Source: Kribbella sp. ALI-6-A
GTDB lineage: Bacteria; Actinomycetota; Actinomycetes; Propionibacteriales; Kribbellaceae
NCBI RefSeq assembly: GCF_001984195.1
Contig: NZ_MTQN01000008.1
Location: 1-64,000, forward strand
DNA length: 64,000 nt
Direction of reading: 5' to 3'
The notes under the pieces were generated by a model. The model saw only the letters and a list, made by a program, of their open reading frames with translations, was not told the origin of the DNA and searched no databases. Position 1 is the stretch's first letter. Each line of letters opens with the position of its first letter. This document shows positions 7,522-16,318 of the stretch, piece by piece. The position numbers were made by a program, and so were the translations under genes.

Positions 7522-8486
7522 AGACGATCGCCGGCGACGCACCCGACCAGTTCCTCGCCGACGCCGAGCAGCACCGGGGCGAGTTGCTGGCGCACTGCTA
7601 CAAGCTGCTCGGGTCCCTGCACGAGGCCGAGGACGTCGTCCAGGAGACGTACGTGCGGGCGTGGCGGGGCCAGGAGTCGTTCGAGGGCCGGTCGTCGGTG
7701 CGTACCTGGCTGTACCGCATCGCGACCAACCAGTGCCTGAGCGCCCTCGGCTCGCGGCAACGCCGGGCGCTGCCGTCCGGTCTGTTCGCGCCGAGCCAGG
7801 ATTCCGGCGTACCGATGAGCCCGTACGCCGGCAAGGCGCTGTGGCTGGACCCGTTCCCTGACGTCGCGGCGGCCGGTGGAGATCCGGCCGAGGTCGTCGC
7901 GGCGCGGGCCGGCGTACGCCTCGCGCTCGTGGCCAGTCTGCAGCATCTCCCGCCCCGGCAACGTGCGGTTTTCATCCTGCGGGAGGCGCTGCGCTACCCG
8001 GCGACCGAGGTCGCCGACATGCTCGACATGTCGGTGGCGGCGGTCAAGAGCGCCCTGCAACGGGCTCGCGCGCGGCTGGACGAGATCGCGCCGACCACGG
8101 ACGAGGTCGTCGAGCCGGACTCGCCCGAGGCGCGGGCGATCCTGGACCGCTACATGGCCGCCATCGAGCAGGCCGACGTCGAGGCGATGAACGACCTGCT
8201 GCGCGCGGACGCGCGGCTCGAGCTCGTCCCGTCGGACGTCTGGTTCCAGGGCAAGGCGACCTGCGTCGGTCACCTGCGGGACAGCGTGATGACCGAGCCC
8301 GGCCTCTACCGGATGGTGCCGACCGTCGCGAACGGCCAGCCGGCCGCGCTCGCGTACTACCGCCAGTCCATCGACGAGGAGTTCGAACCGTTCGCCGTCG
8401 CGGTGCTGACCGTCGACCAGAGCACGATCAGCGCGCTGACGATCTTCGCCGACCCGGACCTGGTGGCGCGGTTCGCGGCGGGGTGA
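7518..8486 (+). CDS. ECF sigma factor, SigG/TIGR02960-like, with NTF2-like C-terminus
   Basis: This is a 322-residue sigma factor. Sigma-2 covers about 20-80 (CYKLLGSLHEAEDVVQETYV) and sigma-4 about 141-190 (LPPRQRAVFILREALRY, then a helix-turn-helix with MSVAAVKSALQRARARL). A SnoaL/NTF2-like domain follows from about 203 to the end. The long linker and extra domain are typical of SigG-type ECF factors. These lack a classic anti-sigma factor and are thought to be tuned by the C-terminal domain. It is translationally coupled to the DHFR-like reductase upstream, which is a plausible member of its regulon. No anti-sigma gene is adjacent. Confidence 0.85.
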   Translation: MKTIAGDAPDQFLADAEQHRGELLAHCYKLLGSLHEAEDVVQETYVRAWRGQESFEGRSSVRTWLYRIATNQCLSALGSRQRRALPSGLFAPSQDSGVPMSPYAGKALWLDPFPDVAAAGGDPAEVVAARAGVRLALVASLQHLPPRQRAVFILREALRYPATEVADMLDMSVAAVKSALQRARARLDEIAPTTDEVVEPDSPEARAILDRYMAAIEQADVEAMNDLLRADARLELVPSDVWFQGKATCVGHLRDSVMTEPGLYRMVPTVANGQPAALAYYRQSIDEEFEPFAVAVLTVDQSTISALTIFADPDLVARFAAG

Positions 8487-8576
8487 CGCTGTGCGAGATC
8501 CTCGGCCGTACGCCGGGAGACACGCGCGGATTCGTGCCGTCAGGAACTGTGGCGGTGAGTGGGACGTTTGGCGGGC

Positions 8577-9977
8577 GTGACATCTGTCGAGCAGGCCGAG
8601 ACAGGCCAAGCGCAGCCGCGGAGCCGTGGTACGGGATTGTTCCGGGCGTTCTGGCGCTGGCACTTCTACGCGAGCTTCCTGGTCATCCCGGTCGTGGTGC
8701 TGTTGGCAACGACCGGGTTGATCTACCTGTTCCGGTTCCAGATCGAGCCTTTGCTGCATGCCGACGTGATGAAGGTCGAACAGCCCGCGGGGCTGCGCGC
8801 GCAGCCGTACTCGGCGCAGCTCGACGCCGTACGGCAGTATTTGCCGGACGCCACGGTCGTCTCGATGACCGAACCGTCTGGGCCCGACCGGTCGACGGTG
8901 TTCTCGGTCGACACGCAGGCCGGGCCGCGGGACGTGTTCGTGGATCCGTACGAGGGCACGGTGCTCGGCGCGCTGAATCCCGACACCACCTTGTCCGGTG
9001 GCGCGATCCTGTTGCACGGCGAGCTGATGATGGGTCGCGTGGGCGACTTCGTGATCGAGGTCGCCGCGTGCTGGGCGATCGTGATGGCGCTGACGGGTTA
9101 CTACCTGTTCTTCCGGGGGCGGGTCGCGCGGGCTCGGCGCCGGGCGGCCGGTGCTGCGGGTGCGGTGCTGAGGTCGCGGCACGGTCGCACCGGCGCGGTG
9201 CTCGGGGTCGGACTGCTCTTCCTGATCGTGTCCGGCCTGCCCTGGACGGGATTCTGGGGCGAGAGGGCCCAGCAGATCGCCAGCAGTCAGGGCAGTTCGC
9301 TGTGGAGCGAGGACCACGGCGCGCTGTCGGACCCGACGTCGACGCTGGACGAATCCCTGCCGCACAGCCACAACGTCCCGTGGGGACTGGGCGAGAACGA
9401 GGTGCCCAGCTCCGATCCGTCCGAGAAGGGCCGCTCGACGGCCGACGTCGACACCGCGATCGCGGTCGGGCAACGGCACGGGCTCCGGCACCCGATGACG
9501 ATCGCCTTGCCCGCCGACGACGCGGGCGTTTACTCCGCGATCGGCTACGCCTTTCAGGATCCCGGCCAGGAGCGCACCGTGCACGTCGACCAGTACGGCG
9601 GCCGCGTGGTGTCCACCTACGGTTACAGCGATTACCCGGCGCTGGCGAAGGTCGTTGCTCAGGGCATCGCATTGCACGAAGGGCGTCGCCTCGGGCTGGT
9701 CAACTTCTGGGCGACCGCATTGTTCTGTGCTGGGGTGGTCTTCATGAGCGTCACCGGGCCGTTGATGTGGTGGCGCCGGCGGCCGACCGGTCCCGCGGTC
9801 GGAGCACCGCGCGGTCGGCTTCCGCTGCGCGCCACGCCTGCGCTGGCTGTGCTGGTTGCCCCGCTGGCGGTGTTCCTGCCGCTGTTCGGGATCACGCTGG
9901 CCGTTGTGCTGCTGCTCGATCGGTTCGTGCTGCGCCGGGTGCCGACGTTGCGGGCCTGGTTCAACGTCACGCCCTAA
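8577..9977 (+). CDS. PepSY-associated transmembrane protein
   Basis: This is a protein of about 466 residues with the layout of PepSY_TM proteins. A first helix covers RAFWRWHFYASFLVIPVVVLLA, an extracytoplasmic PepSY region follows, and then helices at HGELMMGRVGDFVIEVAACW and near LLFLIVSGLPWTGFW. A second PepSY region precedes C-terminal helices near FWATALFCAGVVFMSV and LAVLVAPLAVFLPLFG. Such proteins are often linked to iron or copper reduction and to extracellular protease inhibition; nothing here decides between them. The start is uncertain between GTG 8577 and GTG 8559, neither with a strong ribosome site. It converges with the next gene and overlaps it by 4 bp. Confidence 0.8.
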   Translation: MTSVEQAETGQAQPRSRGTGLFRAFWRWHFYASFLVIPVVVLLATTGLIYLFRFQIEPLLHADVMKVEQPAGLRAQPYSAQLDAVRQYLPDATVVSMTEPSGPDRSTVFSVDTQAGPRDVFVDPYEGTVLGALNPDTTLSGGAILLHGELMMGRVGDFVIEVAACWAIVMALTGYYLFFRGRVARARRRAAGAAGAVLRSRHGRTGAVLGVGLLFLIVSGLPWTGFWGERAQQIASSQGSSLWSEDHGALSDPTSTLDESLPHSHNVPWGLGENEVPSSDPSEKGRSTADVDTAIAVGQRHGLRHPMTIALPADDAGVYSAIGYAFQDPGQERTVHVDQYGGRVVSTYGYSDYPALAKVVAQGIALHEGRRLGLVNFWATALFCAGVVFMSVTGPLMWWRRRPTGPAVGAPRGRLPLRATPALAVLVAPLAVFLPLFGITLAVVLLLDRFVLRRVPTLRAWFNVTP

Positions 9978-11137
9978 TCCGTTGCATCGTCCGACCGATT
10001 TCGCGTCGACAGGGCAACGATCGCCGCGGCCAGCAGTGCGCCGGCGGCCACGGCCACGACCGTGCGCCCGCCGGCGGGCGTGAGCAGTCCGGACCAGATT
10101 CCGGCCAGTGCGGAGCCGGTGATCTTGACGCTGCTGGCGAGCACCAGCAGTTGCGCGTGACCGTTCGCCGGCGCGTGCGAACGGCAGACGGCCAGTACCG
10201 TCGGGAGCAGCGTCCCGTTCGCGAGACCCAGCAAGCAGAACCCGGCAAGAGCCACCCCGTACGCCGGTGCGGCCGCCGCGGCACCGACCGCGAGGCTCAT
10301 GACGGCCAGACTCCCGGCGGCCACTCGCAGCGGTGAACCGCCAAAAGGCTTACGGGCGTTGACGAGCGAGCCGATCAGGCTGGTGAAGCCGTACGCCGTG
10401 ATGAGCAGTCCGCCGCTGCCTGGGGGATGACCGAGGTCGGTGCTGAGCAGCGGTGCCGCGACCGGCAGTGCGCCGAGGCCGAGACCGGTGAGGCCGATCG
10501 CGAGAAGCATGGTGCGCAGCGGTTTCACGCGCACCGCGTGCGCCAAGCATTCGCGGATGCCGGCGGCGCGGTCAGGCGAATCCGTTGCTGGCGGCAACGT
10601 TAGTACGAGCCCCGCCGCGACGAGTGCGCCCAGCGCCATCAGCAGCACCGCCGCGACCGGACCGACCAGCAAGTTGGTGACCGCGGCCAATCCAGGCCCG
10701 GCCGTCGTCGCGAGTCCCCAAGTGGCGCTGTCGAGCGATCTCGACCGCGGGGTGTCGCCGCGGGGCAGCCTGCTGGTGAGTCCACCGGCAAGCATCGGTC
10801 CAGCGCAACCGGCGAGCAGGACCAACAGCACGGTGAGCACGGTGGGTGCGTCGTCCATGACCACCGCGGCCGTGGCGACCGCGGCGCCGTACAGGACAAA
10901 GGATCCGGCGAGGACGTAGCGCGAGTCCGTCCACGCCAGGGCACGGCTGATCCATGGTCCGAGCAGATGCGGCGCGACCAGTGCGGCCACCAGGGCACCG
11001 GCGACGGTCGGGCGGACGGATAGCGCCAGCAGAGCCAACCCGACCGAGGCTCCGTCGTTGACCGCCCGGATCACCACTGCTGCGCCCAGGTAGCGGCCGA
11101 GCCCTGATGCAACCGTATCTGCTTTTGCTCGCATCAT
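9974..11137 (-). CDS. MFS transporter
   Basis: This is a 387-residue polytopic protein with about 12 hydrophobic segments and the Gly/Ala-rich helices of the major facilitator superfamily. Examples are GLALLALSVRPTVAGALVAA and IGLTGLGLGALPVAAPLL. Length and organisation fit a drug or metabolite exporter. The first five codons (MMRAK) are part of a 15-bp inverted repeat shared with the divergent CGNR gene, suggesting control from that site. The substrate is unknown. Confidence 0.82.
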   Translation of the reverse strand: MMRAKADTVASGLGRYLGAAVVIRAVNDGASVGLALLALSVRPTVAGALVAALVAPHLLGPWISRALAWTDSRYVLAGSFVLYGAAVATAAVVMDDAPTVLTVLLVLLAGCAGPMLAGGLTSRLPRGDTPRSRSLDSATWGLATTAGPGLAAVTNLLVGPVAAVLLMALGALVAAGLVLTLPPATDSPDRAAGIRECLAHAVRVKPLRTMLLAIGLTGLGLGALPVAAPLLSTDLGHPPGSGGLLITAYGFTSLIGSLVNARKPFGGSPLRVAAGSLAVMSLAVGAAAAAPAYGVALAGFCLLGLANGTLLPTVLAVCRSHAPANGHAQLLVLASSVKITGSALAGIWSGLLTPAGGRTVVAVAAGALLAAAIVALSTRNRSDDATD

Positions 11138-11171
11138 GCGATGCCTCGTACCCGCTATGATGCGAGCAAAA
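11123..11171. promoter_or_regulatory. 15-bp inverted repeat in the divergent MFS/CGNR promoter
   Basis: TTTTGCTCGCATCAT at 11123-11137 is the exact reverse complement of 11157-11171, with 19 bases between. The left arm overlaps the first five codons of the MFS gene; the right arm ends 25 bp before the CGNR start. The geometry suggests a two-site operator controlling both genes, with the CGNR protein as an obvious candidate ligand-responsive regulator. Confidence 0.6.
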
Positions 11172-11196
11172 CCATTGTCGATGGAATCAGGGAATC

Positions 11197-11784
11197 GTGG
11201 ACTTCGTTGCCGGCGCCCAGTGCCTCGACTTCGTCAACACCGTCGACCCGAGGCACGAGCCGGCCCCGGTGAGCGACTACGTGCCGGACTACCGGGCGCT
11301 CATCGGGTGGTCGGTCAAGGCCGGGCTGGTGTCCACCACCGGCGCCCGCACACTGCGGCGGCAGGCGGACTCCCGCGCGGCGAAAGCCGCCCACGGACGA
11401 GCGATCGCGCTGCGCGAGGCGTCGTACGCGGTGTTTCACGCGATCGCGACCGGCGGCGTACCGGCGGAGGACGATTTGTGCTCGATCCGCGACGCGTACG
11501 CCGAGGCTGTCGCGCACGCTGCTCCGCGCTGGGAAAACGAGCTGCGGTGGACCTGGCCGGCCGACGATCTCGACAGGATCCGGTACCTGCTCGCGGAGGA
11601 CGCCGTACAGCTGCTGACCTCGCCGCAGGTCGACCGGGTGAAGATGTGCCGTCCGACCTGCGGCTGGTTGTTCGTCGATCTGACCCGCAACGGTTCGCGC
11701 CGGTGGTGTGCGACCGAGACCTGCGGGGTCCGCGAGAAGATCCGCCGGCAGTCGCTGCGCCGGGCTGCGCGGCGGTCGGGCTGA
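11197..11784 (+). CDS. CGNR zinc-finger/ABATE-domain putative regulator
   Basis: This is a 195-residue protein. The N-terminal ABATE-type region starts FVAGAQCLDFVNTV and carries the DYRALIGW segment typical of the family. The C-terminal treble-clef zinc finger has C-x3-C in CRPTCGWLFVD and C-x4-C in RRWCATETCGVREK. The namesake CGNR is CGVR here. The family is thought to contain DNA-binding stress regulators; direct evidence is limited. It begins at GTG 11197 with AGGGA close upstream. It is divergent from the MFS exporter, with the inverted repeat between them. Confidence 0.8.
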   Translation: MDFVAGAQCLDFVNTVDPRHEPAPVSDYVPDYRALIGWSVKAGLVSTTGARTLRRQADSRAAKAAHGRAIALREASYAVFHAIATGGVPAEDDLCSIRDAYAEAVAHAAPRWENELRWTWPADDLDRIRYLLAEDAVQLLTSPQVDRVKMCRPTCGWLFVDLTRNGSRRWCATETCGVREKIRRQSLRRAARRSG

Positions 11785-11785
11785 T

Positions 11786-12313
11786 TCAAGCCGAGGAGGT
11801 GACTTGGACGGGCCTCAGGTGCTGGTGGACGCCCGCAGCGGTGGTCGCCGCGATCGTGCAGCCGATGGTGTTGAGGAGGATGTCGGTGAGATCGCCTGCC
11901 GTGCCTAGCGGGGTGAAGGTCTGGAGGACCTCGATCACGGCCGAGGTCAGGGCGGCGCCGACCAGCGCGATCGCGATTAAGCGTTGCACGTTGGCGTGAC
12001 GGGCGATCCAGGGCAGCAGGAGCCCGGCCGGCATGAACAGCAGAAAGTTCATGACGATCTCGGACGTGGAGGCCACGGTCTGCGTGGCGAACGGGACCCA
12101 GTTGAAAAGCACGTAGCCGGTCGCGTCGCGGGGCCGGCCGCCGAGCGTCGCCAGCAGCAAACCGATTCCCCACAAGGCGCCACAGGTGATCGCCAGGCGA
12201 GTCGCCTGTTCGAGCTCGCGGCGCTGGGTCAGCCGAACCAGCCGGACCAGCACCCCAGTGAGAAGCGCGAACGCCAGTACGGCGGCCGGGACGACGAGGC
12301 TGTTCGGGATCAC
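11786..12313 (-). CDS. VanZ-family membrane protein
   Basis: This is a 175-residue protein with four hydrophobic segments. It has the VanZ-like hallmark FNWVPFAT, then EIVMNFLLFMPAGLLLPW and SAVIEVLQTF, followed by DLTDILLNTIGC. VanZ-like proteins modify sensitivity to glycopeptides in some bacteria, but most actinobacterial copies are uncharacterised. It starts at GTG 12313, overlapping the stop of the upstream acetyltransferase by 4 bp (GTGA), so the pair is translated together. Confidence 0.78.
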   Translation of the reverse strand: MIPNSLVVPAAVLAFALLTGVLVRLVRLTQRRELEQATRLAITCGALWGIGLLLATLGGRPRDATGYVLFNWVPFATQTVASTSEIVMNFLLFMPAGLLLPWIARHANVQRLIAIALVGAALTSAVIEVLQTFTPLGTAGDLTDILLNTIGCTIAATTAAGVHQHLRPVQVTSSA

Positions 12314-12753
12314 GCCGTCGGGTCGAGCTTCTTGAACATGTGCACGTCCTCGGCGCCGCCCGGGATGCCGAGGGTGCGGCCGGTTTCGGTGTAGCCGTGG
12401 CGTTGGTAGAAGTCCGGGGCCTGGAAGGTGAACGACGAGACGCAGGCGCGGTCGCAGCCGCGGCGGCGGGCTTCCTCTTCGGCTGCGAGAAGGAGCTTCG
12501 AGCCCCAGCCTTCGCTGCGGTGGTCCTCGCGGATCCACAGCATCTCGATGCCGAGCAGGCCGGCCCAGGTCCACGCGGTCAGGCCGCCGACGATCTCGCC
12601 GGCGTCGTCGACGACCTTGACGGACAGCTCACCCTGGTCGGCGGCAGTGGTCCCGGTGGCCGCGAAGTTGAACTCGTCCAGGCCCGCGGACAGCCGCTCG
12701 CTGAGTTCCTTGTCGCCGTCGCCGATGCTGAGCGTCGTACCGGATCGCGTCAT
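12310..12753 (-). CDS. GNAT family N-acetyltransferase
   Basis: This 147-residue acetyltransferase has the acetyl-CoA-binding motif around HRSEGWGSKLLLAAEEEARRRG and the C-terminal FYQRHGYTETGR block. I start it at ATG 12753 (MTRSGTTLS); a frame to 12804 exists but its extra residues look non-conserved. It is followed by the coupled vanZ-like gene. The acyl acceptor is unknown. Confidence 0.78.
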   Translation of the reverse strand: MTRSGTTLSIGDGDKELSERLSAGLDEFNFAATGTTAADQGELSVKVVDDAGEIVGGLTAWTWAGLLGIEMLWIREDHRSEGWGSKLLLAAEEEARRRGCDRACVSSFTFQAPDFYQRHGYTETGRTLGIPGGAEDVHMFKKLDPTA

Positions 12754-12849
12754 GGCGCAGAGTCTGTCAGTGATCGACGCCGCGATGGCAATAGCTGCAA
12801 CCACGCCGTACCGGCGAGCGTCGGAAGGCTGTCTTGGTGAGGATGCAGC

Positions 12850-13410
12850 ATGCGCATCTCATCGCAGGACGTACCGAGCTGGGTGGCCGGGACCGCCGCC
12901 GGCGTCATGTACGCCGTGTTGTTCGCGCTGGGGACCCACTACCTGGGCGACGTCGGCTGGACCGCCGCGTTGATCATGGGCGGGGTCGGGGCGCCGTTCT
13001 TCGGGATCGCGATGGGATTCCTGAGTCGGCAGATGAAGCAGTTGATGGCGCCGACCGCGGGCGGCGACGAGCTGACTCGGAAGCAGCGGGAGATCGCGTT
13101 CCGAGCGACTCAGCGCGGACCGATCCCGCAGGATCCGGCGGTCCGGGCTGCGGCTGCGGAGTACGCCCAGCGCCACCTGGATCAGGCCGAGAAGCGATGG
13201 AGCCGGATCGTGATCGCCTTCGGCGCGTTCTTCATGCTTCTCAGCTTCGTGGTGGGCGTGTTCGACGACGATCGCCCGTGGTGGCGGGCGCTCCTGCCGC
13301 TCTGCGGGGCCGCCGTGTTCAGCTACCTGCTGTTTTTTCGGCCCCGTCGCCTCCGCCGCCGCATCACCGCGCTGACCGCCGAGCAGCCGGAGAACGAGTC
13401 GACCAGCTGA
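12850..13410 (+). CDS. Uncharacterised membrane protein, four helices
   Basis: This is a 186-residue protein with two N-terminal helices (about 11-58), a basic cytoplasmic linker and two C-terminal helices. The linker includes ELTRKQREIAFRATQRGPIP and a segment rich in Ala and Arg. The C-terminal helices are VIAFGAFFMLLSFVVGVF and LLPLCGAAVFSYLLFF. I do not recognise a functional family. GAGG lies 7 bases before ATG 12850. It converges with the LysR gene, with 9 bp between their stops. Confidence 0.7.
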   Translation: MRISSQDVPSWVAGTAAGVMYAVLFALGTHYLGDVGWTAALIMGGVGAPFFGIAMGFLSRQMKQLMAPTAGGDELTRKQREIAFRATQRGPIPQDPAVRAAAAEYAQRHLDQAEKRWSRIVIAFGAFFMLLSFVVGVFDDDRPWWRALLPLCGAAVFSYLLFFRPRRLRRRITALTAEQPENESTS

Positions 13411-13419
13411 GCGGCGCGG

Positions 13420-14316
13420 TCATGGCGCCGCGTCGTGAAGGGCACTGGCCACGGCTTCCACAGCAGGGGTTCTGGTGGTGCGGGTGAGCAGGAAGACCTC
13501 GCGGTGGAGTGTGCCTTCGGCGATCGAACGGACGGCGACGCCCGGGACGCCGTAGCCGAGGACGAGGTCGGGGAGGAGGGCGCAGGCGCCGGCGGTGCGG
13601 ACCATCTCGACGAGGATGAGGAAGTCGTCGGAGGCGAAGCGCAGGTCCGGTTCGAAGTGGCCGAGGTCGCGGCAGGCGCGGATCTGCATGGCGCGGTGGC
13701 CGGTGCCGGGCTGGCAGGCGGCCCAGCGGGCGTCGGCGAGATCGGCCATCTGGACCTGCGGCTGGTGGGCCAGCGGATGGTTCTCGGGGAGGACGAGGCG
13801 CACCTGCTCCTGGACCAGCGGCTCGCGGGCGAGATCCGTGTGCACCGGGCGCGGCTGGCCGGAGTACTCGTCGCCGACAACCGCGTCGAGCTGGCGCAAG
13901 CGCAGCGCCGGGATCGACTCCTCGACCTCGGCCTCGGTCAACTCGACGCGGATGCCCGGATGGCTCTCCGCAAGGGCTGCGACGGCCGGCGCCGCGATGC
14001 GCAGGAAGGCCGACTGAAACGCCGACACCCGTACGACGCCCGCCGGATGCCCCGCGGCGATCGCCGTCACCTCCGCCTCGGCGGCCTCCAAACCGTCGAG
14101 CAGCACGGCCGCGTGGCGGACCAGCGCCTGGCCCGCGTCGGTGAGCCGCACGTTGCGGCCGGTTCGCTCGAGCAGCTTCGCGCCGGCCTCGCGTTCGAGG
14201 ACGGCGAGCTGCTGGGAGATCGCGCTGGGCGTGTACCCGAGGGCTCGCGCGGCGCCGTGCATCGTTCCGCGGGCGTGCAGCTCGCGGAGCAGACGGAGGC
14301 GGCGCAGATCCAGCAT
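13420..14316 (-). CDS. LysR family transcriptional regulator
   Basis: This 298-residue LysR regulator has an N-terminal winged helix (LRLLRELHARGTMHGAARAL, then SAISQQLAVLEREAGAKLLE) and a C-terminal substrate-binding-like domain. It is divergent from the EamA-type exporter at 14393, the classic arrangement for LysR control of a neighbouring permease. A short inverted repeat at 14366-14380 is a candidate site. Confidence 0.88.
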   Translation of the reverse strand: MLDLRRLRLLRELHARGTMHGAARALGYTPSAISQQLAVLEREAGAKLLERTGRNVRLTDAGQALVRHAAVLLDGLEAAEAEVTAIAAGHPAGVVRVSAFQSAFLRIAAPAVAALAESHPGIRVELTEAEVEESIPALRLRQLDAVVGDEYSGQPRPVHTDLAREPLVQEQVRLVLPENHPLAHQPQVQMADLADARWAACQPGTGHRAMQIRACRDLGHFEPDLRFASDDFLILVEMVRTAGACALLPDLVLGYGVPGVAVRSIAEGTLHREVFLLTRTTRTPAVEAVASALHDAAP

Positions 14317-14365
14317 CGTTCACCAACGCTACTCGGTCTCGTACAGAAACAGGAGATGGACGTGA

Positions 14366-14380
14366 ACAGTTGCGCACTGT
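14366..14380. promoter_or_regulatory. Candidate LysR operator
   Basis: ACAGT-TGCGC-ACTGT is a perfect 5-bp-arm dyad in the 76-bp gap between the lysR and eamA starts, 12 bp before the eamA ATG. LysR proteins bind interrupted dyads of this size. The short arms make a chance match possible. Confidence 0.4.
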
Positions 14381-14392
14381 GACCATCGTCGT

Positions 14393-15292
14393 ATGGGTCC
14401 GCTCCTCTGCCTGCTGTCCGCCGTCTGCTTCGGCGCCATGGCGATCTTCGGCAAGCTCGCGTACGACGCCGGCGTCGAAGTCGGCGACCTGTTGCTGGTC
14501 CGCTTCGCGATCGCCGCCGTCCTGCTGCTCGTCGTCGCCGGTATGACGGGCGCGCTGCGCGGCGTACGGCGTCCAGCGCTCGTGGCCGGTCTGGCCATGG
14601 GTGGCATCGGCTACGCCACGCAGTCCGGCCTGTTCTTCGGTGCGCTCGAGCGCGTGGACGCCTCGCTGCTCGCGCTGATCCTCTACGTCTACCCGGCCCT
14701 GGTGATGATCGGCGCGATCGCCCTGCGCCGCGAACGCGCCTCGGCCCGCCGGATCGCCGCGCTCGTGATCGCCTCGGTCGGCACCGCGCTGGTCCTCGGT
14801 GGCGCGGCGTCCGGCACCCTCGACCCGCTCGGCGCCGCGATGGGCTTCGGCGCCGCGATCGCCTACACCGTCTACATCCTGGCCGGCGACCGCGTCGGCG
14901 CCGGCGTGCCGCCCGTCGCGCTCTCGTCCTTGGTCTGCACGGGCGCGGCCTGCACCTTCGCGGTCGTTTCCGGCGTACGGGGTGGGCCCGGGTTGAACTT
15001 CGCCCCCAGCGGGTGGCTCTGGCTGACCGCGATCGCGGTGGTCAGCACCGTCGCCGCGATCCTGACGTTCTTCGCCGGCTTGGCCCGGGTCGGACCGTCG
15101 GCCGCGTCGATCCTCTCGACCTTGGAGCCCGTCGTCACCGTCGTGCTCGCGGCGATGATCTTCGGCGAGTCGCTGGGCGCGATCCAGATCCTCGGTGGGG
15201 CCGTCGTGCTGAGCGCGGTGCTGGTGATCCAATGGCCGACCGGCCAGCCGTGGCACGCCGTACCGGACACGCCTCGGGTCGAGGCCGGCTGA
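14393..15292 (+). CDS. EamA (DMT) family transporter
   Basis: This is a 299-residue protein with ten predicted helices in two EamA repeats. Repeat 1 begins LLCLLSAVCFGAMAIFGKLAY and repeat 2 begins LDPLGAAMGFGAAIAYTVYI. The end of repeat 2 (EPVVTVVLAAMIFGE) is a characteristic DMT motif. It likely exports a small metabolite or amino acid. It probably responds to the divergent LysR gene. Its stop is 2 bp from that of the convergent SDR gene. Confidence 0.85.
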   Translation: MGPLLCLLSAVCFGAMAIFGKLAYDAGVEVGDLLLVRFAIAAVLLLVVAGMTGALRGVRRPALVAGLAMGGIGYATQSGLFFGALERVDASLLALILYVYPALVMIGAIALRRERASARRIAALVIASVGTALVLGGAASGTLDPLGAAMGFGAAIAYTVYILAGDRVGAGVPPVALSSLVCTGAACTFAVVSGVRGGPGLNFAPSGWLWLTAIAVVSTVAAILTFFAGLARVGPSAASILSTLEPVVTVVLAAMIFGESLGAIQILGGAVVLSAVLVIQWPTGQPWHAVPDTPRVEAG

Positions 15293-15294
15293 CC

Positions 15295-16152
15295 TCAGTC
15301 CTGCGGGATGTCCGTCGTCCGGGCGAGCGCTCGGCCCGCGGTGAAGTCGGCGCGCAGTGCTTCGAGGCGGGCGTCGGCGAGGCCGAGAGAGTCCGATCCG
15401 AGCAGCTGGTGCAGCGGCGCGCCGCCCGTGGTGGCGACGGTGATGATCGCGGCGGCCGCCTTGGCGGGGTCGCCGAGCTGGGTGCCGGGCATCGCCTGGT
15501 GGGCCGACGTCATCTCCCGGAGCGCGGGGTAGGCGTCGACGGTCGTCGCGGGCAAGCCGAGCGAGTGCGACCTGAGGAAGTCGGTCCGCATATAGCCGGG
15601 CTCGACCAGGGTGACCTCGATGCCCAGGGCACCGACCTCGGCGGCGAGCGACTCGGTCAGGCCCTCCAGCGCGTACTTGGCCGAGCAGTACAGACCCCAG
15701 CCGGGGAAGGACGTCAGGCCGAGAATCGACGACACGTTGATGACGTGCCCGCTGCGGTTCGCGCGGAAGTCCGGCAGGACCGCGCGCAGCACGTTCCAGG
15801 TGCCGAAGATCTGGACGTCGTACATCTGCCGCGCCTCGGCGTCGCTGACCTCCTCGACGGCCGCGAGGAATCCGTAGCCGGCGTTGTTGACGACGACGTC
15901 CAGGTCGCCGAAGCGCTGCTTGGCGGTGGCGACCGCCGTACGGACGGCTTGCTCGTCGGCCAGGTCCACTTCGAGGGCGAGCAGCCGGGACTGGTCCACG
16001 CCGTCGAGTGCGGTGGTGAGGCGTTCGGTCGAGCGGGTGGTTGCGACGACGTTGTCGCCGCGGCGCAGCAGCTGGGTGACGAGCTCGAGTCCGAGGCCTC
16101 GCGAGGTTCCGGTGACGAACCAGGTGGCGGGGCGGGTGGTGGGGTACGACAT
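15295..16152 (-). CDS. SDR family oxidoreductase
   Basis: This is a 285-residue classical short-chain dehydrogenase/reductase. It has TGTSRGLG for NAD(P) binding near residue 14, VVNNAGYGF, the catalytic Ser in NVSSILGLTS and Tyr/Lys in YCSAKYALEG. The arginine-rich start after the glycine motif suggests NADP. It is divergent from an XRE-type regulator, a pairing common in actinomycetes where the regulator controls the reductase. The substrate is unknown. Confidence 0.87.
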   Translation of the reverse strand: MSYPTTRPATWFVTGTSRGLGLELVTQLLRRGDNVVATTRSTERLTTALDGVDQSRLLALEVDLADEQAVRTAVATAKQRFGDLDVVVNNAGYGFLAAVEEVSDAEARQMYDVQIFGTWNVLRAVLPDFRANRSGHVINVSSILGLTSFPGWGLYCSAKYALEGLTESLAAEVGALGIEVTLVEPGYMRTDFLRSHSLGLPATTVDAYPALREMTSAHQAMPGTQLGDPAKAAAAIITVATTGGAPLHQLLGSDSLGLADARLEALRADFTAGRALARTTDIPQD

Positions 16153-16264
16153 GTGAGGTCCCTTCCGGATCGGTCGGCCGGTGGTGGCCGGTGTCTCCAG
16201 CTTTCCGCCGCGATCGGCTCCGGAACGGCGTACAACCGGCCCCGCTCGTCCTGGTACGCCGCAA

Positions 16265-16285
16265 CCTGGGACTCAGCGACCCAGG
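16265..16285. promoter_or_regulatory. Short dyad in the SDR/XRE intergenic region
   Basis: CCTGGG at 16265-16270 pairs with CCCAGG at 16280-16285 across 9 bases. It lies 34 bp before the GTG start of the XRE gene, within the 166-bp divergent promoter region. It could be an autoregulatory site. The arms are short, so this is tentative. Confidence 0.3.
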
Positions 16286-16318
16286 CAGGAACGGCGATCG
16301 CCCTGCGATCATGAACAG

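Noticed and set aside
7488..9677. 729-codon minus-strand open frame
   Set aside because: It is antisense to the sigma factor and PepSY genes, which carry conserved motifs.
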